A stretch of 64,000 bases of DNA. It comes from Pisolithus tinctorius (taxonomy: Eukaryota > Basidiomycota > Agaricomycetes > Boletales > Pisolithaceae). Below, piece by piece: positions 54,001 through 64,000 of this stretch. The notes beneath the pieces were generated by a model. The model was not told where the DNA came from and ran no database searches. It saw nothing but the letters and a program-made list of their open reading frames with translations. How positions within the stretch are numbered: position 1 is the first letter of the stretch; each line of letters begins with the position of its first letter. The translations under genes and the position numbers were made by a program. The DNA lies in NCBI GenBank assembly GCA_024663395.1, contig JANFAH010000008.1, positions 2,232,001 to 2,296,000 on the forward strand, in the 5' to 3' direction.

Positions 54001-55202
54001 CATACTAGATATGTTGGTGCGCAAATTGACATTGCGGCTTAAGAAGATGGTTTGCTAGGATGCAGACCAAAGTTTCCAGGTGTGGGTTGGACGATCAGGT
54101 GTAACCCATTTAAGAGCAACCAGCAATCCAATGCGGCGCAAGACCTGCACTCTGACGTCGTGTTACCTCTCTTGCGCAGGCGGTGCCAAATACTTTGTGC
54201 ATGGCGTGACTCGCCACGTCGGTATACTGATGAAAAGCAAGAAGTGGAATGCGAGTCAAACTCCATACAGCAGACATTGAGTGCTGGTGTGAGTGTTACT
54301 ATCGACAAAAAAAGAGCAGGAGCTGATTCTAATTACAAAAAGTTACTCGAAGGGATAACCAGTACCTTTGGCACCGCATCCTATGAGTATGAGAACTTGT
54401 GAGTACCTCCATTACTTGGCATTGCTACCGGCGGAATGCCATTTATTGTTTCCCGGCTCCAGAGTGGCAGGTCAAATAGGTCACAAACATGACAGGTCAG
54501 CACCATATCTACTGACATTCAGTAGTCCATGTCCTAAATGTCATATGTAGACCACTTGACATTCCTTCCATGGTACAAGAAATAAATGTGCTCCAAGGGG
54601 AAGTCAATGCTACAGAGGACGACGACGAGGAACGAGCACTGGAGGAGGACTTGACGGGAAAGGTAAGGGCAGTACCAAGTCGCTACCTTTCTGTGCTCAA
54701 GATGGTCCGTTTGTTAATAGATCTTGTGGCTTTGTTGGTGTGGGATCTGTGCAGAAGCGAACCAAGCGTTACCAAAGGCAAGTCAACCTTCTCGGCTCCA
54801 TAGATGGTATTTGACATGGCTCAGGTTGTGGATTTCATCTGGAAGGAAGGAAATATTAGGGCAAGTGATCTCACACTCAAACATCATCGTAGTGACGATT
54901 GTCAACAGGGTTTATGGGAGATTTCTGCGATTATGGATTCGGTAGAGCATATAGACCGTGATGACAATCAAACTCACATGCAGCGGTAAGCGACCTCATA
55001 TGGCGCCTATTTTTTGAATTGCTGAACACACTGTCTCAGGATCATGCGTGATGCGGGGGCGGGGGCTTCGAAACATCGACTGTTGCTTGCCGCTCGCGCT
55101 GCAGAACAAGCCAAGTGGTCACAGTCAGGTACGGCCAGAGCCACACCCATTATCGACGATCCGAGTGCCAGTGCCCAAGCTCCCTCCACATCAGCACCTT
55201 AG
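51055..55202 (+). CDS. HET-domain protein, copy B, with long C-terminal module
   Basis: Paralogue of copy A. Exons placed: 51055-52824, 52881-52997, 53048-53369, then further short exons to a TAG at 55202. HET motifs: YAILSHRWGVEVTYKEMTGL, WLWIDTCCIDK, ARGWTLQELIAPKR, RAYSLMGLFGVNMPMLYGEG. C-terminal blocks shared with A: MPGLMNT...LDGW, LGDYGDY...TGNIFEDM, DSAYCPVVS-VSG, VTPLCAIASPQVWRRE, FFSDVFGLRYLKNY, ATEDDDEERALEEDLTG, AGAGASKHRLLLAARAAEQA. Conservation of blocks and of exon ends argues that the module is translated. Near 54.0-54.3 kb more than one frame is plausible, so that part is uncertain. Function beyond HET not known. Confidence 0.8.
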
Positions 55203-55391
55203 CAGACACGGGTATTGGCAAGTATGTTTTTGACCTTCGTCTGGGTAAATTCAATTTATGGATGACAATTGTAATGCTAACCAGAGCGATGCAGTCAACA
55301 TGTACTGGCTGGTTCCTCAATGTAACGAGTCTCCTTGTCCGATCTCGTAATGGTAGATGGAGGCGCAACACATAACTTTCTGTAATCCGAG

Positions 55392-55800
55392 ATGAGCTTA
55401 AGGGGTGATTGCAACCACAAGCCAAGGTCTCAGGAACAGACACGAAAACAAAGTGCTTCGAAAAAATCTGCGATGACCTCAGTTACTCATCTCAGGACAT
55501 TGCCTGAGTTCGAGATACCAGAGGAAGCTCTGGCGCCCGTTTATTTCGTTCGCCAGTCCAATACTGACGCATACTTCACTGTTGCGCTCGAAAAATTCGG
55601 TGACCAACCTTGCTGAAGACTATTACGGTTATACGCTTCCTGTTTTGCCGCACGACTTCATCGTCGACCTGGGCGGGTGTGGCCGCGTGCTCGAATGTAT
55701 CGTGTACTGGTTAGACCAAGTCTCTCTCGACGGGTGCAATTTTCGTTATTCAAAGCACCTCCCAATGATACAACATTGCGAGTAACCCACCCTTCTCGCT
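55392..55800 (+). other. HET gene B tail segment, duplicated at 40.1 kb
   Basis: A frame from 55392 (MSLRGDCNHKPRSQEQTRKQ) contains EFEIPEEALAPVYFVRQSNT and AYFTVALEKFGDQ before TGA. The part from EFEIPEE on is conserved in the relic at 40.1 kb. It may be a small separate gene or a lost 3' exon of the HET gene. Not assigned to a family. Confidence 0.45.
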
Positions 55801-56325
55801 GCAACCGCTCTCACCCCATTGCCTTACAAGATTTGTACGCCTGCAATCTTGCAAGACTCGGGGAAAATGCGTCTGTATCCTGCGTGTCTGAACCTGTCCA
55901 CATGCAGCTCTGCCGTCCGTATGTACGGCTGTCAGCTGTAGTTTCCTTTTCTAATACCATGCAATGGATCCCCTGTCACTGCGTCTGTGGAAGGACCAAG
56001 TAGTCCCAGGCGTTCAGGGGCAAAATACCTAGCGAGGTCTTGGATATGCGGTGTCTGTTGTAGTTGACGACCTTGGAACGGGCGTGGCGCTGCACCATGG
56101 TGCACTCTGGCGTACCTTGAGTTATGTACGACTCTGAACGGAATCAAAATGATTGAACCGTATGGCTTCTTTAATTAAGATTCTATTCATGCTCGTAAGT
56201 TTTGCAACCGGTCCATCGTAGTAGTCAATTTTACGGTCCGCATTTGGAGCTCGGCCAGTCACGATTGTCCACTCCAACTCGCACTCCAACTTCGCATTGA
56301 CCACCCAAGCACACACAGTGCATAA
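55801..56325. other. intergenic, HET B 3' flank and SFT2 promoter
   Basis: The first half aligns with 50370-50580 (flank of the other HET copy). No gene recognised. Confidence 0.55.
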
Positions 56326-57325
56326 ATGGCTCCTGCACAGACAACAGAACAAAGCTTCCGATCCAACTTATCCCAATTCCGGTGGGCGAGGGGTGTGACT
56401 GACGACTCTCAGCATGCGCAGCAGCAACAACAACAGCAACAACCCTCAGCGTTCTCCCGCTTCTACAATGCCGTCGCAGGCGATTACATACCACTAAGGT
56501 CGGGCGAACGGTCGAACGAAGAGGAGGCGTGGTTTGCGTTGTCTAGATGGGACAGGTTGGTGGAATGACTTCCCCTGGAAAGTTGTTAGGAAATGACGTT
56601 TTACATCCCAACCTGTCGCTGTCAAACCCCATGCCGTGTTCCATGCGTTGGTTGATATGTATGCTAGGTTATTGGGATTCGGCGCATGCTTGATTGGAGC
56701 GGTTGTCTGTTTCTTTTTTGCGTTCATGGGACTGCCATGGCTCCCAGTACGCCCAGCGAAGTTTGCTCTGGCGTTTAGGTGCGGCGCATTCCATGACGAA
56801 ATGCGGAACGTGTTCACTTACACCCTATGTGTTCTTTCTTGCCTTCACAGCATGGGAAGTCTGCTGGTCATGATTGGGTGGGTCACCGTTCTTGCAGAAT
56901 CGATCGATCCGAGATGCTTAACCACCAATAAACAGCTTTTCGATCCTCGTCGGACCAATCAATCACATCAAACACTTGCTCTCTCAAGAGCGACTACCTT
57001 TCTCTGCAGTCTACTTCTCTAGCCTAGGGCTCACGCTGTATTTCTCGCTCGGGGTAAGCTCTACACCCGTTACTCGTCGATGTGAACGTTCCATTGCTCA
57101 CTTACGCCTTACAGGCACAATCGTACTTGGGTTCCCTGGTCGCTGGGATAGTCCAGGTATGGTGCCAATCATCTTTTCCTCTGTTCGTGTAGTTTGAACT
57201 CCTTTGGATCGTAGGTTGTCGCGCTCGTTGCCTATGTACTTGCATACTTCCCAGGTGGTACCCAAACCCTCCGTTTTGGTGGACAAGTCGCTCTCAGAGG
57301 TGCAGGGAGCCTCCTTCCCGTCTAA
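56326..57325 (+). CDS. SFT2: SFT2-type Golgi/endosome vesicle transport membrane protein
   Basis: Exons 56326-56555, 56668-56778, 56851-56877, 56936-57053, 57115-57156 and 57215-57325 join in frame to 212 residues. Cytosolic N-terminus with a glutamine run (56407-56442) and the family stretch FYNAVAGDYIPLRSGERSNE, then FALSRWDR. Four hydrophobic segments: GFGACLIGAVVCFFFAFMGL, the SMGSLLVMIG segment, AVYFSSLGLTLYFSLG, and LVAGIVQVVALVAYVLAYF. Ends GGTQTLRFGGQVALRGAGSL, the conserved SFT2 tail. SFT2 proteins assist fusion of endosome-derived vesicles with the late Golgi. Convergent with Nup192. Confidence 0.93.
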
Positions 57326-57733
57326 CTTCCCCCAACTCCCCACTGCCCACTATTTCTCACCGCTGTAACTAATTTCACTGATATTTATTCGCGTTTCGCC
57401 ATCTATAATGCGCCAGTATGTTTTGTTCGAGAACTATGCATTGCTGCATTCCCAGAATTAAATACGTTCCATTTCGAAAAGGACAAGGTTCTACTGCAAA
57501 TTACGAAAGTGCATTGATGTGGAGCGAAGCACTAGTGGGGCTTCTTTTGTTTTAGTGTAACTACCTCGAGCGAACCCCGCGGAACAAAACATCCGTTCAT
57601 GCCAGTTAGCTCACCTACTCGAGCATATCATGCAGCCCGATCGTGTCCCTCAACCGCCTCGACATGATGTCGATGTAACCCTGGTATGACTGCCACTCGG
57701 TGCCAACAGTTTCCGCATCCTTTGAAGCGGTCG
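57326..57733. other. convergent 3' intergenic region
   Basis: Lies between the SFT2 stop and the Nup192 stop. No frame or repeat recognised; both terminators must lie here. Confidence 0.6.
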
Positions 57734-60700
57734 TCAATGAGCGTATTTTCTGAAGATTTCACGAAAATCGCTCACCAGATCCAAAGCAGACACCTTCATC
57801 AACGGGCCTACAAGCCTCTTACCAGCCTCTGCCTTGAATGACTCCCTGTCAGGTGCAGGAAGAAGACGCATGGACGACTTGAGATTAGGAGGTTGCGGGG
57901 CGATAGGGTGTGCTGGGTCGGTGTCGGCGTAACTCGCGAGATGTCGCCAGAGCAGTAAGAGGAGCATCTCGAGAGCGCTCAATGCTGTCTTTACCTCGTC
58001 CTGTAGCTCAGTTTTGAGACGTGCATATCCTTGACGAATCAATAAGCGTTTTTGAGTCATATCGAGGTCCTGGAGGAAGGCAGGATCGGGGATGTGCACG
58101 ATCTATAGGCATATATGTCAGCATACAAAGCATGACCGCCAATTATCACTCACCTCTTGGATGTTATCCACACGGATGTGGTCCCTCGAGGACAGTTCCG
58201 CTGATAAATCGGCAATCTGCTTCAACGTCGCAGTAAGATCACTGCTGAGGTCGTTCAGTGCTTCAATAGCTTCGCCAACTGTGGGGATCGTAGCCACGAA
58301 TCTTGATGAACGCTCATCGTGACGAGGTGCAGACAGAACCGGTGAAAGGACCAAAGTAATCTCCGGCTCTACGGGAAAAAAAGCGAACACGTCTCAGGAG
58401 CCCATCTTTTGAGGTGGTATGACACGTACCAGTGAAATCACTCGCAGCACCGAGATACTCGATGACTGCTCCCCGCAGCAACAGCAGCTTGTGCCGCACC
58501 GTGGCATCGAATCGGCTCTCAGATTGGCCTGGTGCAAGGACGCTGGCGTGAAGTACCTCAGTATCTGTCTGAGGCTTCACAAACGCGCTCCAGTTTTCAT
58601 TGCCCAGGCATCTTGCAGCCAAACCCAGGATTGCACCGTGAATACCGCCGAAGCCTGTGTTCATGGACGCCTAGTTTCTTGCCGTTTAGCGGCGATAAGA
58701 CACGTCTTATACGACTACTTACTAGCTCCGATTTGGGCACGTAGGGTAGGAGGCTGCCGCTGAGCGTAACCAAGAGATGCACCTCTTCAACATAGGACAA
58801 TCCAACCTCGTCAGAATCATTCTTGAGCATGATAATGATAGTATCTCGGTGGTTCGACAAGAAGTCCAGAGCCTACACATATAAAGTGATCTAGTTGTCT
58901 CAGCGGGAGGGAACCTCGTTTGACTCACCTGATGGCTTGCAGTCGTGTGTTTAATGCCAAGTGAAGCTAGCATAGCCACCACTAGTTGCAAGGCCGGCAT
59001 GAAAAGTTGGTGGTACCGCTGGATCGCAGATGGCAGGAAAGAATCACGGTCTACGGGAAGGAGTAAGACATGTAGCGATTAAAAATGACGAACAAATATA
59101 ACACGAACCCATGAATGACTGGTCGGCTTCGGGTCTCGTGTCCAGGAATTCGCACTGTGCGAGCGTTGGCAGTATCTGCGCTTCGAGCAGTCGTTCTGCA
59201 CCCGCTCTGAACTGTGCCATGCGAGTGAACAAGGCCATTTTGGCCTCGTATACGTAGAGAGGATTTAGATCGTCTGAGAAAATCGGGGTCAACGAACCAT
59301 ACCAATACAAAAAGAACGCTTGTAATGTAACTCTTACCTGGATCAGGCTTTAGAACATGCTGAAGTTGTGTCTCTGTCTCTTTCAAACCCCGCACAAAGC
59401 TCGACAGGTAACCATACCGAACCAATGTCGTCAACAACGTCCGTGACTTCTCCGCGCGGCAGAGGTGAACGAGTGAGTCCAACAGTATGAACGCGACCGT
59501 CTTCCACACTTCCGTACCATCGGTCGCGTCGCGAGATATCGTAGTAACTAATCGCTCCGTCACGTTCTTCATCACCGAAAGCGAGCCGCCCTCCAGATTG
59601 GAAATATGCGAAGCTGCTCTACCTCCGGGAGTTGGCGTAGCCGAACGGGCAGACTGACTTTCTGATAGCGACGAATCTTCCCGCGCGCTCACCACCGATA
59701 ACGAGAGAGACATGGAGCGTCTGCTAACGACATCTGAAGAGGGTTCCGAACGGGGCGACCGATCGTTACCGGCGACAAGATGGAGGTAATTGACCAAGCA
59801 TGCGTAGAGATTACCGCGAACGAGCTCCGAACGATCGCTGTCCAAGATGCACTCTAGAATGTTACGTAGGAGAGCATATAGTCGCTCTTCGGGCAACGAC
59901 CCAGCCTTGGGGTCGCCTCCTGCAGACTGGAGCATAATCTGGTAACTGCGATCTTCCCGGAGTTTTGTGATTACTGTCAAGATCGCCTCCGACAGTAAAA
60001 TTGAGGTCCGTTCTTGTACGTCAGATCGAATGAGAGCGGGAAGAACGTGCAGCAGGTCGAATAGCATGTTTTCGCGTCGATCATGTGGCAGTCTGTTGAA
60101 GCATTTCATGAGTGTCATGTCTAGCAGTCTGCGCCATGATTCGTAGCCGTTGGCGACGGCGTGGGTAATTTCCCGTCGATGATTTTCAACGGCACAACTT
60201 TCGAGAATGTATGTTGTCTCGGAATTCAGTTTCTCCGCTAGCGACGCCGTGGCAATCTGCCCTTGCGAGTGAAGCGAGCGAGATGCAGCTGTAAGGAGCG
60301 ATAAGAGTGCCGATCTGTCGACGATTTCGCACCCGGTTGCGTCGAGGCGAATACACGAATGAAGGTTGAGCGTAGCAAGAAGCTCAACGTCGACAGGATG
60401 AACGGCAAGGCTATCCGACCAATCAAAGCTCAATGACTGCACGAACTCGATGATGCGTAGTTGCGACTGTCCGATCTCTCTAAAAGGTTGGATCATTCGG
60501 TCCTCCCATTCTGCGTCCATATCGTCACGCAGGCTCTCCGTTCCGTAAAGGATCTGCAGGATGTTAAGGACCCCCTTGAAGTGTCCCCTGTTCGTCAATA
60601 CATGCAGCTCCAGAGCAGCGAGATCCAAAATTCGTGAACGCAGCCCTGTGAACGCACGGACAGTCGGAACGTTCGTCAGTACACGCGCACCGTCGTTGTA

Positions 60701-63700
60701 CAGCACTTCTATCAGTGGCTCAACGGAAGCCATAGGAACCTTGGATGGTATTGCCGCAAGATGTCGGACGAAGAAGTCCTCGTGAGTCCGCAAGTATCGC
60801 ATCGTGGGATCCGACGTCCGAGGATGCACGCATAAATTATAGATGATCCGGTAGCACTTCTCGGCTAGCGCTGGGAGTACTGTGAACAATGGTTCGGTAG
60901 GCGCCAGTAGCGCACGGTCTCGGTCCCTCCCTCCGCCCCCTGCTGGTGGTACACCAGCGTTTACCAGATCAAGGATTACATGAGAACAAGTGCGGTGTGC
61001 ACCGAGCGCATGAGAGTCTTGGATCTGATAGCCATCTTCCGAACCACCGAAAAGCAAGAAATGGGCGATGTTAGGATAAGGGCGGTCTGGGAGGGTATTT
61101 TGCACGAGCAGTTTGAGGACGGCGCTTCGAATGGCCTGGTCAAGAGACTCCTGTGTCTCTTTGTCGGGGGCACCAGCACCGGTGACCTGCTCTGCATATG
61201 CTTCAGCCGTTTCTACGTCGTCCAGGGAGTCCGTTTCCAGTAGTTGTCGGAATCCGCTCAGAATGCGTTCTGATTCGTTGCTACGTTCGATGAGATTCAG
61301 CATAGTGTGGACCGGCAAGGTGCGCGCGAGCTCTGCGATGATTTTGACTGCAAGGAGTACGAGTTCGGGGTATGCGGGGTACAAGACGTATGTTGCGAGC
61401 GCGGGAATATATTGTGACCCATAGGCCAGTGCCTGGTCGAACCGCGTGTAGTAAGAGCGCGGTTGGACGCTCGCTGCTAAAGGCACGCCGTCGAGCTCAC
61501 TAAGGACAGGTAACAGGACATCCAAGAATATGTCCTGAACCTCGAGAACACGCTGGGCTATACGCAGGACGCGCACGATCGTATTTCGTAAGCCAGGCTC
61601 TTCTTCCGTTAGATCCTTCTCGAACCCTTCGACGCCGTCAACGATATACGATAGGATACTTGCCTGCAATGGCGAGTTGGTCAAAAGTCGTGAGATCACG
61701 TCATAGCCTGGATGATTGAGAAGCGGTATGACGTTCTCCCGCCGCAACACGCCCTCCTCTCCGAGCCTCACCAGACTTTCCACCTCCCAACTAGCCAGAG
61801 CCCGCTCCACGAACTTCAAACAAAGATCGTTCATCTGCCAACGCTCCGAACGGTGCAAGTATTCCCTCCTAGGTATGTTGGCAAAAACATTGTCGATGAC
61901 AAAACTGATATACGAGCCAATGCCGGGTACGCGATATGGTTGACCGAGGTTGTCGGGGATCGTATTAAGGGATTCCGCATCAGTAAGAAGAGCTTTCTGT
62001 GTGAGACGCTTTGGCGTATGCAACAATGTGCTGAGGAGGTTGAGGAATGGAATCGTAGCCGGATACAACTTGTAGACTGCTTCAACCTCGTCCAGCTCCA
62101 CCTCTACGCCCTTGACTGGGGGGAGCATGACACCCCCAACCCTTCCGGCACTCGTACCTGCACGGACATTGATGACCTCCAACCTCTCCATAAGCGTCCA
62201 TACTGTTTTGCACAACTCGACACCCGCAGATCCAGCGCCGGGTTCGCAGAAGGATGCCAGCGCATCGAATATAGCGCCTTTCAACTCGAGAGGGATGCCG
62301 AGGGGAATAAGAGATACAAGCGTCGGGATGGCGCGAAACTGCGCAGTATTTGCGACGGCGAGGCGGACTGAAACCGCGTGGAATGCAACCGTGGATAACA
62401 GGCGGAGGAAGGCCTGTGCAAGGAGGACCTCCTTAGGTCCAATTACGATCTGTGGCGCAGGTTGGGACGCGGGTGGTTGCAATGCCGTATGGCTCTGCGA
62501 ACCAAATGGACCGAACGTCGTTGAAAGAGAGTGCTGAGGTGGTTGGTTCGCGCGCGCGGAGGGTGCAGGTGTCGCCCACGACTCGAGGAGAGAGAAAATC
62601 ATTGTCCAAGATACGACCTGCCCTGCATTGTAGTGCGCCGAACCAGACGCAGCGGGAAGACTACTACCAGGTATCACTTCCGAGCCACCGCGAGCCAAGA
62701 AGTTATATGCGAGCTCGCTGCATTGCTGTCCTTTGGCAAGACCGCTGAGCATGTTGTACAACGCCGTCATCATACTGATGTCCCTAACTTGGGTGGACCA
62801 GACGGCCCACTGGAGGAACGAAGGAAGTTTCCCGGAAGATAACTCCGAAATCTCGATGTACGAGAGTCGCCGTCCATCGGTTTGGGGAGTCGCGCCCCAG
62901 AATTGCAGAGCACGTTCGGGGGGTAGAGTCGAATACAGGATACCAATGAATGTGTATAACGTCGCAATATCATTGCGTGGTGGAGTCTGGCCATCAGCGT
63001 CGCCTGTGGAAGTCGCAGTCGACCTAAACATCCGCGTGCGGTCCGTTCGCGCGCTTGCAAGTACATCTTCTTGCCTTTGTTTTATCTTGCGCAGCTCCGA
63101 GCTCGCATACGCAATCAAAGACCTGACAAGCACGTCAAAGACGTTGAGGACGGCGGGTTGGAATTCATCCGCAGGCGGCTCCCGCTGCTGATCCTGCTCT
63201 GGAGTAAGCTGAACGAGATGCGCATACAAACTGGGGAGGGGAGCCGTGGGACCTCCTCTGGAGCTGGATGAGGGCGGCGACGAGGTAGGTGAATGCGTCA
63301 CCTTGAACCGCGTCCCAAATCCGGGATTCGAGCTCTTCGGTCTTGAAACCCTCTTGATTCTCCAAAGACGGGTCTCGGTGACGTGCCTCGGTCATGAACA
63401 GTGTCCATTTGAGCGCAACGACAGCTTTTAGGCCCGAATCTTTCCAACAGGGAGCAGGTCCCAACTTGTTCTTCATATAGTGGATCATAGACTTGTCTAC
63501 TGCAAGGCTGCGACGAACTCTGCCGCCGTATGTCTGGGGGTCAGCGGGGTCAAAGGCAGTGAGGACGGCGGTGAAGATGTAAAAGGTTATGGAGTCATTC
63601 GGATTGGTAGATAGCCAGTCGATCGCCTTCTGAACATCTGCCGAGGAGAAATACCCAAGACGAGCGATTTGGTAGTAAATCGTGGACAACAGTCGACGCT

Positions 63701-64000
63701 CATATTTCAGAGAGTCACAGCGCGCATTAGGATGTCGAAGCCAAGTTTGGGCGGAGCGGCTGTACATGCTAAGAGTGAAAATCACAGTCAGCCGCAGATA
63801 GTGACGACTTACTTGTACTGGGTGGTACGGTGTTGCTGGTAGCAGACTGCTTAGCGGCGTAGGCTTCGGTGATGACACCACCCAACGATTCGATTGTGCT
63901 GAACAGTCGATTGGCCAGCGTGGCGTCCTTTCCATCAACCTTAACCGCCTGTACCAATTCCTGCCTCAGAAACGCTTCCAACCTGACATACAACCTCGGT
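57734..64000 (-). CDS. NUP192: inner-ring nucleoporin Nup192 (Nup205), N-terminus off window
   Basis: Large alpha-helical scaffold of the nuclear pore inner ring, which binds Nic96 and Nup53. Exons run from beyond 64000: 63813 onwards (FLRQELVQAVKVDGKDATLA), 63768 leftward (LLSTIYYQIARLGYFSSADV, DPADPQTYGGRVRRSLA), and a very long exon to about 59338 (GQPYRVPGIGSYISFVIDNV, LNHPGYDVISRLLTNSPLQA, RPYPNIAHFLLFGG). Several 3' exons follow (59.28-57.73 kb; last ends LVSDFREIFRKYAH). Assignment rests on length (~2000 residues), helical-repeat composition and the PNIAHFLLF region. Around 63230-63300 the frame changes: a 22-nt gap with GT-AG ends, or another splice, must be assumed. Confidence 0.85.

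Noticed and set aside
61712..62371. 219-codon plus-strand ORF
   Set aside because: Lies opposite the long Nup192 exon, and the Nup192 frame has clear family features.

Overview
The window comes from a filamentous basidiomycete, most likely an agaricomycete. Genes are split by many 50-70 nt GT-AG introns. The families present are typical of mushroom-forming fungi: HET-domain proteins, a NACHT/WD40 (NWD) receptor, a FunK1-type kinase, a Plavaka-like transposase relic and Ty3/gypsy elements. Housekeeping genes have clear fungal orthologues (Kar2/BiP, Nup192, SFT2, an NCS1 permease, NDUFA6/LYR, HASPP28).

Layout. (1) 1-15.8 kb is a transposon graveyard: a Ty3/gypsy element (minus strand, 3' end off the window) is inserted in the gag of a related element, which is itself inserted in a FunK1 kinase gene. 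Beyond lie a Plavaka-like relic, two LTRs in tandem, an inverted third LTR copy, a ~220-bp tandem duplication, a chromodomain remnant with its 3' LTR, and an antisense charged ORF. (2) 15.9-22.5 kb holds a complete NWD gene (minus strand) with 15 nearly identical WD40 repeats, flanked by the 5' and 3' relics of a broken HET gene. (3) 23.4-28.1 kb is core genome: NDUFA6 and HASPP28 (divergent) and an NCS1 permease. (4) 28.3-32.9 kb is HET gene A. (5) 35.0-39.8 kb holds BiP and a single-pass membrane protein. (6) 40.4-50.2 kb is a Ty3/gypsy element with two LTRs that look identical, a 5-bp target duplication and one continuous reading frame interrupted by two TGA codons; it split a HET-locus relic. 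(7) 50.8-55.8 kb is HET gene B. (8) 56.3-64 kb is core genome again: SFT2 and, convergent, Nup192 running off the right edge.

Two themes link the regions. First, from about 4.6 to 19.4 kb the DNA is almost without CpG, and the block ends abruptly inside the NWD gene. Premature stops in the older elements are TGA at codons where the family has arginine, as expected from C-to-T change at methylated CpG. Second, the HET copies (A, B, a 5'/3' relic pair around the NWD gene, and a tail relic split by the retroelement) form a dispersed family. It carries a conserved multi-exon C-terminal module that I cannot assign to any known domain. HET and NWD genes are the usual components of fungal non-self recognition, so this reads as an allorecognition or innate-immunity-like cluster shaped by transposons. 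Function is inferred from family only.
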